A stretch of 64,000 bases of DNA from Rheinheimera sediminis (GTDB taxonomy: Bacteria > Pseudomonadota > Gammaproteobacteria > Enterobacterales > Alteromonadaceae): NCBI RefSeq assembly GCF_004005375.1, contig NZ_RZUF01000004.1:566-64565 (forward strand). Reading direction: 5' to 3'. Position 1 is the first letter of the stretch. Each line of letters starts with the position of its first letter. Of this stretch, positions 34,101 through 44,173 are shown in pieces. A program made the translations under genes and the position numbers. The notes under the pieces are model-generated. The model made no database searches and was not told the origin of the DNA. It saw only the letters and a list, made by a program, of their open reading frames with translations.

Positions 34101-35516
34101 TTAGAACCTGTATTCCCAGGTGGTGGCTGCGGCTACTTCGTCAGCACCTTCAGGCAATAATGGTGATTGATCCAGATAACGTAACTGCAGACTCAGCAAA
34201 CCATTAAAAAATGGTCGTCTGTGTTCTGCTTTGGCTTGCCAGCTTTGTTCACTTTCACCTGTATTGTCATAATAATTAGCCAGATACAGATGGCCTGACC
34301 AACTGATGCCGTCATACGTTTGGTAATGATAACCAGCGCTTAATACCCGAGCGTCTTTGCCATAACCACTGCCAATCACACGGCCGTATCTGCTATAGCC
34401 CTGAGGGTACAACTCACCCTGATAAGCGCAATCGCCTTTCATCACTGAGTCAGCACAATCAATATAAGTATCTGAATACTCCATATTGACGGTATGGATG
34501 CCTGAGCTATTGCCCCAGTAACTGCGAACACCTGCCAGTAACAAAGGGTTATCCGGCAGTCCTTTTGCGTTATCATCATCAGCCAGCTCAACATAAGCCG
34601 TCAGCGGCTGATTCAACAGATTGAAGTGATAACTTAAATCTATGGCTGCTCTTTGATCGGAATTAGCGCTGGCTTCGTCTTTGTTGATAAGCATGTCCCA
34701 CCAGTCAGCAACGCCATTGTTTTTTCCTTGGCCACCCCATTGACTAACGCGAGATATTCCCAGTTCCACAGTAGCTGTAGGTCTGAAATTGAAACGCCCG
34801 CCCCAATAACGGGTTTGGCTGACAGGGCTTTGGTGTTCACCTAAGCCTATAAAGGTAGTGAAACTCCATGGTCCTAACCAGTTCAGTACTGGCAAATCTA
34901 TGGCGTCCCAGCCATGCCGGGTTAAACGTACAGAAGGTAATGGCCTGGCGTTATTACTTTGCAGCAAGGCGCTTTGTTGGCCTGGACCCCACCAGGTACT
35001 GACCTGATCAACCGACAATACCCAGTTGCCCAGCAGTGCGGCCAGATAACTATTGTCGTAGGTTAAATTCTGCTCTGTGCTGCCATCATGGCGTGCGCGG
35101 TAATGCACTTCTGAGCGGCCGGCAAAGATATCATTCTGAAACTCGCTGAATACTGTAATGCTGGCTTGATCCTGATAGGTTTCGCCAAAACTCTGAATCC
35201 CCATTTCTGCTGAATTGGCCTTGAGTTTAACCCCAGCAGTTTTATCACTCTTGTTGACGTTTAAAGCTTTACGTACATGAGCCAGCGCAAAAGTCACTTC
35301 CTCACTGTAACGGCGATTCGGAGCTTTTGCTAAATCTTTGGCGATGTTTTTCCACATCAATGGATAGGTATTCACAGGACCACTGATTAAACCTGCGTGA
35401 GACAAAGTTTGCAGCGACTGACGCAGGTAATTGTCCTGCGTATCCATCCAGGGGGTAGCTTGTGCAGACAAGGCCAGAAAAGCCAGAGTAAAAGTGCTGT
35501 ACTTAAGTTTTTTCAT
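34101..35516 (-). CDS. Wzi-family capsule assembly outer-membrane protein
   Basis: 471 residues from the ATG at 35516 (an upstream TTG is open but less likely). A signal peptide (STFTLAFLALSAQATPW), a helical N-terminal part (DNYLRQSLQTLSHAGLISGPVNTYPLMW) and then alternating aromatic beta-strands with WVLSVDQVSTWWGPGQQSALLQSNNARPLPSVRLTRH, the Wzi signature, and a C-terminal aromatic residue (TTWEYRF). Wzi-like proteins form 18-strand barrels that anchor or organise surface polysaccharide. No other capsule genes are near. It starts 24 bp after coaD on the same strand. Confidence 0.87.
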   Translation of the reverse strand: MKKLKYSTFTLAFLALSAQATPWMDTQDNYLRQSLQTLSHAGLISGPVNTYPLMWKNIAKDLAKAPNRRYSEEVTFALAHVRKALNVNKSDKTAGVKLKANSAEMGIQSFGETYQDQASITVFSEFQNDIFAGRSEVHYRARHDGSTEQNLTYDNSYLAALLGNWVLSVDQVSTWWGPGQQSALLQSNNARPLPSVRLTRHGWDAIDLPVLNWLGPWSFTTFIGLGEHQSPVSQTRYWGGRFNFRPTATVELGISRVSQWGGQGKNNGVADWWDMLINKDEASANSDQRAAIDLSYHFNLLNQPLTAYVELADDDNAKGLPDNPLLLAGVRSYWGNSSGIHTVNMEYSDTYIDCADSVMKGDCAYQGELYPQGYSRYGRVIGSGYGKDARVLSAGYHYQTYDGISWSGHLYLANYYDNTGESEQSWQAKAEHRRPFFNGLLSLQLRYLDQSPLLPEGADEVAAATTWEYRF

Positions 35517-35540
35517 TACGACCAAAATCCGTATTTCAAA

Positions 35541-36792
<1,252 letters not shown>

Positions 36793-36938
36793 CAATCGAC
36801 TGGCAACTATTTGCTACAGATTGCCAGGCAACTAATCCGATCTGCAGGCTTTTCTGACAGAAAAGCGCTGCATCCCTCCTGCTTAGTGATTACAATACGG
36901 CGGTTTTAACCAAGCCCTCAGCCTTTTTGGAGAAAGTT

Positions 36939-38135
36939 ATGCGAACGACTCCTTTCCTTGCACATTTACAACAACAAATAGAAGACGTAAAAGTGCAGGG
37001 CCTGTACAAAGCTGAACGAGTGATCAGCTCGCAGCAACAAGCCGCCGTGACCGTAGGTCATGAACAAGTACTCAATTTCTGCGCTAATAACTACTTAGGT
37101 TTAGCCAATAACACTGACCTGATTAAAGCAGCCCAACAAGGTCTGGATTCCCACGGTTTTGGCGTGGCGTCCGTGCGTTTTATCTGTGGTACTCAGGATA
37201 TTCATAAAGAACTGGAACAAAAAATCAGCGGCTTTTTAGGCACTGAAGACACTATTTTGTATTCCTCTTGCTTCGATGCCAACGGTGGTTTGTTTGAAAC
37301 TATCTTAGGTGCTGAAGATGCTGTGATTTCAGATGCGTTAAACCATGCTTCCATTATAGATGGCGTGCGTTTATGCAAAGCCAAACGTTACCGTTACGCC
37401 AATAACGATATGGCTGAACTAGAAGCTCAACTGAAACAAGCTGACGCTGATGGCGCCCGTTTTAAATTAATCGCCACAGACGGCGTATTCTCAATGGATG
37501 GCGTTATCGCTGACTTAAAATCCATCTGTGATTTAGCTGACAAATACCATGCACTGGTGATGGTGGACGATAGCCACGCCGTAGGTTTTGTTGGTAAAAA
37601 TGGCCGCGGCACCCACGAATACTGTGACGTGCTGGAACGAGTGGACATTATCACTGGTACTTTAGGCAAAGCCTTAGGTGGCGCTTCAGGTGGTTATACC
37701 TCTGGCAAAAAAGAAGTGATTGAATGGTTACGTCAGCGTTCACGTCCTTATTTATTTTCTAACTCGTTAGCGCCTTCTATTGTTACTGCATCGATAAAAG
37801 TGTTGGATTTACTGGCAAAGGGTGATGATCTGCGTGCTAAGTTATGGCACAACGTCAGTTATTTCCGCGAAAAAATGTCAGCCGCTGGTTTTACGCTGGC
37901 AGGTAAAGATCACGCTATTATTCCTGTGATGTTAGGTGATGCCAAAGTAGCAGCGGAAATGGCGCGCCGTATGCTCGCCGAAGGCATTTATGTCGTGGGA
38001 TTCTCTTTCCCTGTAGTACCAAAAGATCAGGCCCGTATCCGCACTCAGATCTCGGCCGCTCATGATAAAGAACACCTGGATAAAGCCATCAGCGCTTTTA
38101 TCCGTATTGGTAAAGAAATGGGCGTAATTGCCTGA
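36939..38135 (+). CDS. kbl: 2-amino-3-ketobutyrate CoA ligase (glycine C-acetyltransferase)
   Basis: 398 residues from the ATG at 36939 (GGAGAAAG site). PLP-dependent alpha-oxoamine synthase: [42 protein letters not shown] and the PLP lysine in [14 protein letters not shown]. It splits 2-amino-3-ketobutyrate with CoA to glycine and acetyl-CoA. It forms the two-gene threonine degradation operon with tdh, 10 bp downstream. Confidence 0.96.
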   Translation: MRTTPFLAHLQQQIEDVKVQGLYKAERVISSQQQAAVTVGHEQVLNFCANNYLGLANNTDLIKAAQQGLDSHGFGVASVRFICGTQDIHKELEQKISGFLGTEDTILYSSCFDANGGLFETILGAEDAVISDALNHASIIDGVRLCKAKRYRYANNDMAELEAQLKQADADGARFKLIATDGVFSMDGVIADLKSICDLADKYHALVMVDDSHAVGFVGKNGRGTHEYCDVLERVDIITGTLGKALGGASGGYTSGKKEVIEWLRQRSRPYLFSNSLAPSIVTASIKVLDLLAKGDDLRAKLWHNVSYFREKMSAAGFTLAGKDHAIIPVMLGDAKVAAEMARRMLAEGIYVVGFSFPVVPKDQARIRTQISAAHDKEHLDKAISAFIRIGKEMGVIA

Positions 38136-38145
38136 GGACGCCAAA

Positions 38146-39168
38146 ATGAAAGCATTAGCAAAATTAAAAGCAGAACCGGGCATTTGGCAAACCGAAGTGG
38201 ATATGCCAAAAGTAGGCCCGAATGATGTGCTGATCAAAATCAAAAAAACCGCTATTTGTGGTACAGACGTGCATATCTATAAATGGGATGAATGGGCACA
38301 AAACACTATTCCTCATGGCATGGTGGTAGGGCACGAGTATGTTGGCGAAGTGGTCGACATGGGCTCTGAAGTTCGGGGTTTTGCCAAAGGCGACCGCGTA
38401 TCAGGCGAAGGCCATTTAGTCTGCGGTTTCTGCCGTAACTGCCGTGCTGGTCGTGTGCATTTATGCCGTAACACCGTAGGCGTAGGTGTAAACCGCGAAG
38501 GCTCTTTTGCTGAATATCTGTCTATTCCTGCCTTTAACGTCTTTAAAATTCCGGACAATATTCCGGATAATATCGCCGCTATCTTCGACCCATTTGGCAA
38601 CGCAGTGCACACAGCTTTGTCTTTTGACTTAGTAGGTGAAGACGTGCTCATCACAGGCGCTGGCCCTATCGGCATTATGGCTGTAGCAGTAGCCCGCCAT
38701 GTCGGTGCCCGTCATATTGTAATCACAGACGTAAACCCATACCGCTTAGAGCTGGCGCGTAAAATGGGCGCGACCCGTGCTGTAGACGTCAGCAAAGAAG
38801 ATTTAAAAGACGTAATGCAAGAGCTCGGTATGACCGAAGGTTTTGACGTCGGCCTCGAGATGTCCGGTGTACCTTCAGCCTTCCGTAGCATGTTAGATAC
38901 CATCAACCACGGCGGTAAAATTGCTATGCTCGGTATTCCTCCTTCAGATATGGCGGTGGACTGGAACAAGGTGATTTTTAAAGGCCTGGTGATCAAAGGC
39001 ATTTATGGTCGCGAAATGTTTGAAACCTGGTACAAAATGGCCAGCTTAATTCAATCAGGCTTGGATTTAACCCCAATAGTTACCCACGAAATGCCAATGG
39101 AAAACTACAAGGAAGGTTTTGAGATTATGTGCTCAGGCCAATCCGGTAAAGTCATTCTGAACTGGTAA
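38146..39168 (+). CDS. tdh: L-threonine 3-dehydrogenase
   Basis: 340 residues from the ATG at 38146 with GAGG upstream. Zinc-dependent medium-chain dehydrogenase: catalytic zinc cysteine in [14 protein letters not shown] and HEYVGE, structural zinc cysteines in [15 protein letters not shown], and an NAD-binding [15 protein letters not shown]. It oxidises threonine to 2-amino-3-ketobutyrate, the substrate of Kbl. Confidence 0.96.
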   Translation: MKALAKLKAEPGIWQTEVDMPKVGPNDVLIKIKKTAICGTDVHIYKWDEWAQNTIPHGMVVGHEYVGEVVDMGSEVRGFAKGDRVSGEGHLVCGFCRNCRAGRVHLCRNTVGVGVNREGSFAEYLSIPAFNVFKIPDNIPDNIAAIFDPFGNAVHTALSFDLVGEDVLITGAGPIGIMAVAVARHVGARHIVITDVNPYRLELARKMGATRAVDVSKEDLKDVMQELGMTEGFDVGLEMSGVPSAFRSMLDTINHGGKIAMLGIPPSDMAVDWNKVIFKGLVIKGIYGREMFETWYKMASLIQSGLDLTPIVTHEMPMENYKEGFEIMCSGQSGKVILNW

Positions 39169-39172
39169 TTTG

Positions 39173-39226
39173 CTTCGTTCGGGTCAGAGTAAAGTTAAAG
39201 CTAAAAGCTTAATTTTGCTCTGACCC
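39173..39226. terminator. REPIN-like palindrome acting as terminator after tdh
   Basis: GGGTCAGAG (39181-39189) pairs with CTCTGACCC (39218-39226), with further inner pairing around AAGCTAAAAGCTT. The outer CTTCGTTCGGGTCAGAGTAAA is found again, inverted and with one change, at 34080-34100 after wzi. GGGTCAGAGTAAA ends are typical of REP/REPIN-type elements. Confidence 0.65.
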
Positions 39227-39263
39227 TAATCATTTCCCACTAGGCAAACTTAAATGCGATCTG

Positions 39264-39288
39264 TTATCATTTGATAATTATTCTTATC
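39264..39288. promoter_or_regulatory. Possible Fur box
   Basis: TTATCATTTGATAA followed by TTATTCTTATC resembles overlapping Fur hexamers (GATAAT type), 18 bp before the ferredoxin-reductase-like gene. A/T richness makes chance matches easy. Confidence 0.4.
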
Positions 39289-39305
39289 TGAACTTCATAG
39301 CTCCG

Positions 39306-40403
39306 ATGATCGCCCTGACTGTTGCTCTGCTTTTTTTGACCTTGTTCTTGTTTGGCCGCGGCTACTGGCAGCATATAGCTTTGCCAAAATTACAGAATCA
39401 GCGATTAAGATTGCAGCTGGTGCGGGTAAAGCGTCAGGGCCAGTATCTGAAGTTATGGCTGCAACATCCGGACGGCTTGTTGTTACCCAAGGCCAAAGCC
39501 GGTCAGCATATTCTGTTGTATGGCAAAGATTTACAGGGCAAACCTGTCAGCCGGGCTTATTCATTGGCTCAGGATTGTAGTCAGCAGCGTTACTACCAAC
39601 TGGTGATTAAAGCAGAAACCGATGGCCGCCTGAGTCAGGCATTATTTCAGCATTTGAAAGTGGGTGATTTAGTCGAAAGCTCTTATCCACGCGGCCATTT
39701 TTTATTAAATCGCTCGCGCCAGCCTTTGGTGCTGGTGGCTGGTGGTGTTGGCATTACCCCTATGCTGGCGATGGCCTATGCCGCTATCCGGCAAAAACGT
39801 CAGGTGTTTCTGGTGTATCAGGCCCGCCGTCTGGAAGATATCGTATTTTACCCTTTGCTACGGCGTTTGCCCCGCTTACAACTTCGTATTGCACTCACTC
39901 AACCACCAGCCGATTGGCAGGGGTTTAAAGGCCGGATTGACGCAGGGTATTTATATAAATTGGCAGGCCCTCAGGCTCAGTATTATTTTTGTGCTTCAGC
40001 AAAAATGGTGGAGCAGCTGATCTACGATTTAGGCATTTTAGGGGCGCAGCATTGTTATGCTGAGTTCTTTAGTGCTGCTGCAAGTGAGCACAGTTTTCCT
40101 ATAGAAATCAATGGCGTATTTGCGGATAGTCAAGGCCATAAATCGGTGCTGGATGCTATTCTCGCCGCTCGCGTGCCACTGAATTACGACTGTAAAGGTG
40201 GCTCTTGTGGCCTTTGTAAAGTGCGTGTGGTCAAAGGTGAATACCAGCAAGTGCTGGAACCTAGCATAAGCTGTAGCGCTGATGAAGTATTGGCTTGTTG
40301 TATTCAGCCGACTTCGGCTTTGGTGTTGAGTGCGGATATTTTATCTGAAGATTTATCGCCAGAGCAGTTGACTGGTTTGGAACCTACTGCAACCAGTCAT
40401 TGA
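39306..40403 (+). CDS. Membrane-anchored ferredoxin reductase with C-terminal 2Fe-2S domain
   Basis: 365 residues. One N-terminal membrane helix (ALTVALLFLTLFLFG), an FAD-binding barrel with RAYSLAQ and a GHFLL strand, an NAD-binding domain (LVAGGVGITPMLAMAYAA, FCASAKMVEQL) and a C-terminal plant-type 2Fe-2S domain with CKGGSCGLCKVRV and a fourth cysteine in VLACCIQP. The order is that of oxygenase reductases and the HCP reductase (NADH to flavin to 2Fe-2S). The electron acceptor is not known. A Fur-like sequence in the promoter raises the option of ferric reduction. No oxygenase gene is adjacent. Confidence 0.85.
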   Translation: MIALTVALLFLTLFLFGRGYWQHIALPKLQNQRLRLQLVRVKRQGQYLKLWLQHPDGLLLPKAKAGQHILLYGKDLQGKPVSRAYSLAQDCSQQRYYQLVIKAETDGRLSQALFQHLKVGDLVESSYPRGHFLLNRSRQPLVLVAGGVGITPMLAMAYAAIRQKRQVFLVYQARRLEDIVFYPLLRRLPRLQLRIALTQPPADWQGFKGRIDAGYLYKLAGPQAQYYFCASAKMVEQLIYDLGILGAQHCYAEFFSAAASEHSFPIEINGVFADSQGHKSVLDAILAARVPLNYDCKGGSCGLCKVRVVKGEYQQVLEPSISCSADEVLACCIQPTSALVLSADILSEDLSPEQLTGLEPTATSH

Positions 40404-40452
40404 TTTATACCTACTCCTACTGGCTGCTATGTCTACCTGGAGATCTAAAGCT

Positions 40453-40644
40453 TTCGCCTTTGGCGAGATACTTTGCTTTTGCTTCGCCAAAAGAAAGTAT
40501 CCAAAGCAAGAAAGTGCAGGAAGCACTTTCTAACAGCCGAAGGCTTGTCCCTAGGGTGAATTACATGGATGTAATTCATAAAAGGCGACCTCAGGTCGCA
40601 GCGACAACGCTTGCGTTGAACAGCTTTAGCTGGCCCCGAAGGGG
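40453..40644. repeat. Chain of consecutive short perfect hairpins
   Basis: Seven clear inverted repeats follow each other almost without gaps: TCGCC/GGCGA (40454-40466), ATACTTTGCTTTTG and its near-complement (40469-40500), GAAAGTGC/GCACTTTC (40510-40530), GAATTACAT/ATGTAATTC (40558-40577), GCGACC/GGTCGC (40585-40599), CAACGC/GCGTTG (40605-40618) and CCCC/GGGG around GAA (40634-40644). Open frames on both strands here are by-products. It resembles composite hairpin elements scattered in gammaproteobacterial intergenic DNA. Confidence 0.75.
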
Positions 40645-40820
40645 TACGAACGAAGTGAGTATAAAGCCCGGCCCAAAATCGTGCGTCCAAGGCGACGCAG
40701 CAACGCGCTCGTCATTCAAACACTCCCAGCCTCAAAACCTTGGCCACCCAATTTTTTCTGGGTTCATTCGGGCTTTCGGTAAGCCAACAGTTTGGCTTGC
40801 CGCCGAATGGACGTACTGAG

Positions 40821-41095
40821 CTCCGCGAAGTACCGGAATCGCGCCCTAATGGGGGATTGGTGCCAGTAGTTGATATGGCTTTTCTGCTTGGCAGTTAAGA
40901 GCAAGAAACCGAAATGGGGCACACCGCAAGACCTGACTCTAAAGTTGTTTCTGACCCTGTGCGTTTCTTCTCCGCGAAGTACCGGAATCGCGCCCTAATG
41001 GGGGATTGGCGCCATAAGTTGGTATGGACTTTCCTGATTGGCAGCGAAAAGCGGAAATGACGCACACCGCAAGACCTGACCCTGTGCGTTTCTCA
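40821..41095. repeat. Two tandem copies of a 149-bp unit
   Basis: CTCCGCGAAGTACCGGAATC opens both copies, at 40821 and 40970. Both continue with GCGCCCTAATGGGGGATTGG, a diverged middle (TTGATATGG / TTGGTATGG), then CGCACACCGCAAGACCTGAC-like tails. The second copy ends near 41095. No coding sense is apparent. Confidence 0.75.
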
Positions 41096-41138
41096 AATGA
41101 GCGAAAAGCGTACGTTAACGTCACCGCTTCTTGCCTTG

Positions 41139-41732
41139 TTAAAGCTTGGTAGCAATTGTGTAGACATGCTTTTCAGGGTACTGATCTAGCTCAAGATGCA
41201 AAATCGATAAGCCATTATTGATCAGGATTTGTATATTCTCGTTAATGCCAATAGAGCTGTAATAAAAAATGTCATTGCGCCATTGGTCGGTATGTTCGCC
41301 CTCAGCATTGCCAAATGTATATATTAAAATCCCACCCTTCGCCAAAAGCTTGCACAGCTTTGTAATAACTGGCTTCTGCATTGCTAATGGCAAGTGAAAA
41401 ATGCTATCCCAAGCAAAGATGAAATCAAACTTCTCTTCTGTTTCCCAAGTACAAATATCTTGCTCCACAAATTTGTGCTCTGGATGATTAGCGCTAGCCA
41501 ACTTCACCATTTCTTTCGACACATCGAGACCGGTAACGGTGTAGCCTTTATGTTGTAATATTCGAATGAATCTACCACCAGCCCCACAACCGACATCAAG
41601 AGCCTTTACTCCAGAATTCGAAAACGCAATAGCTCGCTCAAATTGTCGTACACCGTAGGAAGAATCTACGTGTTGGTCATGCCACCACTTAGCAATTTTA
41701 TCGTATTTTGTTCCAAGTAAAGATGGATCCAT
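41139..41732 (-). CDS. Class I SAM-dependent methyltransferase
   Basis: 197 residues. Motif I is KALDVGCGAGGRFIRIL, then GLDVSKEMVKLA (acidic residue binding the ribose), VEQDIC and FDFIFAWDSIFHLP, followed by LLAKGGILIYTFG. The substrate cannot be named. The gene is more A/T-rich to the eye than its neighbours and is enclosed by the hairpin chain and tandem repeats on one side and a 108-bp palindrome on the other, which suggests acquisition by transfer. It has no operon partner. Confidence 0.85.
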   Translation of the reverse strand: MDPSLLGTKYDKIAKWWHDQHVDSSYGVRQFERAIAFSNSGVKALDVGCGAGGRFIRILQHKGYTVTGLDVSKEMVKLASANHPEHKFVEQDICTWETEEKFDFIFAWDSIFHLPLAMQKPVITKLCKLLAKGGILIYTFGNAEGEHTDQWRNDIFYYSSIGINENIQILINNGLSILHLELDQYPEKHVYTIATKL

Positions 41733-42047
41733 TTGAGAGCCTTAACAATCCATTTTCAAAGGCAGTCCGCCCGCAAGTCGAACATTTTTCTGCCTTCTTT
41801 CCTGATATTCACTCATACCAAACTAACGCTGATGTACCTCTACATCAACAAGTTTTTCTGAAAACAGTAAATTTGAATCCGACAAAATTTATACAGGTAG
41901 TTCGCCAGTTGTTCTAAAATTTACTTAAGTTAGATATCTGGCTATTTAACAAGTGGTCCGAGCGAACAAAAGAAATAATTCACCAAGGTTTGTCACTATG
42001 ACGAATGTCCGTTTTTGGCACAAAGTGACGATACAGATGAACTTAGG
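41733..42047. other. Unassigned A/T-rich gap
   Basis: About 315 bp between the methyltransferase start and the palindromic element. Short open frames are present, but none has a ribosome-binding site or recognisable product. No terminator or promoter can be supported beyond an expected promoter for the leftward methyltransferase. Confidence 0.5.
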
Positions 42048-42155
42048 AAACGGCCGGACAACTGCGTTAGCAGACCCTGTGAGGCAAGGACGCCGAACAG
42101 GAGCCTACATGGATGTATTTACGGCGTGTCTGCGTTGTAGTTGACCGCGCCGTTT
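42048..42155. repeat. 108-bp imperfect palindrome (MITE-like or structured RNA)
   Basis: The outer arms AAACGGC (42048) and GCCGTTT (to 42155) are continued inward by GGACAACT.../...AGTTGACC, GCAGAC/GTCTGC and GACGCCG/CGGCGTGTC, to a centre TACATGGATGTA. The whole forms one long imperfect hairpin. The centre recalls the ACATGGATGT hairpin of the element at 40558. Confidence 0.65.
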
Positions 42156-42173
42156 GAGTCGAATCTCTGCTGG

Positions 42174-43148
42174 TTAATATTCGCAGATATCTGAAATCTG
42201 ACGCAAAGCCCCACGCAAAGTCGCCACTAAATCCGGTGCTTTTTGTTGTAAACGCAGTTGCTGAAACAAAACTTCAGCTTCGGTGTATTGCAGTTTCAGA
42301 TAACTAAACCACTGTTTGATGCGGTTGGAATAATACAGGCCTTTATCGCCTGCAATTTCGTAGTCTGAATACTGCAATAGCAGCTCCAGCACTTGAGGCC
42401 ATGGCATTTTCTGATGCACACCACTGGCAAAGTGTTGTTTGATATCGCGGGCTAAACCAGGGCTGGCTAAAGCGCCGCGGCCGAGCATCAAATCAGTACT
42501 GCCGGATTGTTCTAAACACAAAGCAGCATCTTGGGGTGTCCAGATTTCGCCATTGGCCACCACATTTAAAGGTATGGTCTGGCGAATTTTCTCTATCCAG
42601 GGCCAATAGGCTGGTGGCCTGTAGCCGTCACTTTTGGTGCGGGCATGCACTGTCAGTTCAGTTGCGCCTGCTTCATAAATAGCGCGGGCGTTGTCGAGTG
42701 TCAGGCTGGTATCGTCAAAACCTAAGCGTATTTTTGCCGTGACCGGAAACTGCGATGGCACAGCGTCACGCACCGCTTTAATGATTTGGTAAAGCGTTTC
42801 TGTTTCTTTTAAAAGTACAGCGCCGCCACGGCTTTTATTAACAGCCTTAGCCGGGCAGCCAAAATTTAAATCCACTCCGGGCGAGCCAAGTTGTACAGCC
42901 CGTACTGCATTTTCGGCAAGCCAGTGCGGTTCCTGACCTAACAACTGCACCCGCACCGGCACACCGGCTGGAGTGACACCACCTTGTTTTAACTCAGGAC
43001 AAATACGGGTAAAAACCCGGCTTGGCAGCAGTTGGTCCACCACCCGGACAAATTCAGTGATGCATAAATCAAAACCACCAATACGGGTTAACATATCCCG
43101 CATTAAATGGTCCACCACACCCTCCATTGGGGCTAAAACAATACGCAT
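42174..43148 (-). CDS. dusC: tRNA-dihydrouridine(16) synthase
   Basis: 324 residues. TIM-barrel FMN enzyme: LAPMEGVVDHLMRDMLTRIGGFDLCITEF at the start, catalytic cysteine in VDLNFGCPAKAVNKSRGGAVLL, then TVHARTKSDGYRPPAYWPWI and VANGEIW. The MEGV.D and AKAVNKSRGGA forms are those of DusC, which reduces U16 in tRNA. It stands alone, convergent to nothing. Its start is flanked by the terminator of the next gene. Confidence 0.93.
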   Translation of the reverse strand: MRIVLAPMEGVVDHLMRDMLTRIGGFDLCITEFVRVVDQLLPSRVFTRICPELKQGGVTPAGVPVRVQLLGQEPHWLAENAVRAVQLGSPGVDLNFGCPAKAVNKSRGGAVLLKETETLYQIIKAVRDAVPSQFPVTAKIRLGFDDTSLTLDNARAIYEAGATELTVHARTKSDGYRPPAYWPWIEKIRQTIPLNVVANGEIWTPQDAALCLEQSGSTDLMLGRGALASPGLARDIKQHFASGVHQKMPWPQVLELLLQYSDYEIAGDKGLYYSNRIKQWFSYLKLQYTEAEVLFQQLRLQQKAPDLVATLRGALRQISDICEY

Positions 43149-43167
43149 CTTGTTAACTCTTCAGAAT

Positions 43168-43193
43168 AAAAAAACGGGAGCCTAAGCTCCCCG
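43168..43193 (-). terminator. Terminator of the HDOD gene
   Basis: On the minus strand, ACGGGGAGC-TTAG-GCTCCCGT is followed by seven T residues, three bases past the HDOD stop. Confidence 0.88.
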
Positions 43194-43195
43194 TC

Positions 43196-44068
43196 TTAAG
43201 CGTGATATCTGTTAGGTACACCTTGCTGTTGCAGGTAATCGCCTAAGTCGTGCAGGGCCAGTTCGTCTAGTTCCAGAATATCCATGATGGTGGCTTTGTG
43301 CTGATCCCATTCAGGGTCTTCGTCCAAATCCAGCAAAATTTTGCTTTCATCTGTCATATGCTCCGCCAGTTTCAGCAAAGCAAATAAACGTTTTTCATAG
43401 ATATCATCAGAGGCTAGTATCAACGCATGGCTATGATGATAAGCAATCACATTAGTCAGTTCAGGTGCTAAGCCCCAAGACTGAGCTATCATATAACCCA
43501 GCAACTCATGGGTGGTCTGAAAATTCTGGTCTTCAGCATCTGACATGCCAAAGCCCGCTATATGGGCTTGCTTCAGCACTTTGGCATAGTCTTTAAATTG
43601 ACTACTAATTAACAACATACCGGCATTGTGGAACAAACCCAGGCTGTATGCATCATCGGCGCAATCTGTACCGTAACGTAGTTGCTGAGCCAGCAAGGTC
43701 GCTGCATTAGCGACATTGCCTGCACTTAGCCACAGGTTTTCAGTAAAACGGTCTGTCCTGCCTTCGCTTAAGGTAAATCTCAGTACCACCGAGCTGACTA
43801 ATTTAATCACTCGGTTTAAGCCTAAAAACTTACAGGCATGTTCGACTGAACTAATTTTTCGGCGTAAACCAAAATAGACTGAATTCACCACTTTGAGAGT
43901 GAAACCAGCAATACCCAAGTCTTGATTGATCAGTTCGGCAATACGTTTGATATTGGGATCATCACTTTCAATTTCTGCTTTGATACTAAGTAAAACAGTG
44001 GGCTGAGGAGGAATAGTAAAGCCGCTTAACGCTTTTTCTACCTCGGTCATGTTAATTGCTTTTGCCAT
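43196..44068 (-). CDS. HDOD-domain signal protein
   Basis: 290 residues, nearly all an HDOD domain, the degenerate HD relative found in signalling proteins. Features: IPPQPTVLLSIKAEIESDDPNIKRIAELINQDLGIAGFTLKVVNS at the N-terminus, VNSVYFGLRRKISSVEHACKFLGLNRVIKLV, SLGLFHNAGMLL in place of a metal-binding HD pair, and IAYHHSHAL later. The HN instead of HD at the fourth block suggests no phosphohydrolase activity. It has no receiver or GGDEF partner domain. The role is unknown, probably regulatory. Confidence 0.85.
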   Translation of the reverse strand: MAKAINMTEVEKALSGFTIPPQPTVLLSIKAEIESDDPNIKRIAELINQDLGIAGFTLKVVNSVYFGLRRKISSVEHACKFLGLNRVIKLVSSVVLRFTLSEGRTDRFTENLWLSAGNVANAATLLAQQLRYGTDCADDAYSLGLFHNAGMLLISSQFKDYAKVLKQAHIAGFGMSDAEDQNFQTTHELLGYMIAQSWGLAPELTNVIAYHHSHALILASDDIYEKRLFALLKLAEHMTDESKILLDLDEDPEWDQHKATIMDILELDELALHDLGDYLQQQGVPNRYHA

Positions 44069-44138
44069 GATGCGGTTCCGGCGTATTCAGTGATGGAGTG
44101 AATTGCATATAGTAAAAGGCAATCGTTCAAAAAGCAAA

Positions 44139-44158
44139 AAGGGATCGAGAGATCCCTT
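44139..44158 (-). terminator. Terminator of the TPR gene
   Basis: On the minus strand, AAGGGATC-TCTC-GATCCCTT is followed by TTTGCTTTTTG, 15 bases past the TPR gene stop. Confidence 0.85.
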
Positions 44159-44173
44159 CAGTTAAAGCTGAAC

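Noticed and set aside
40400-40819. Open frames on both strands over the hairpin chain (about 140 and 80 codons)
   Set aside because: They consist of inverted repeats read in frame, have no ribosome-binding site, and their products resemble no family. Palindromes naturally keep both strands open.
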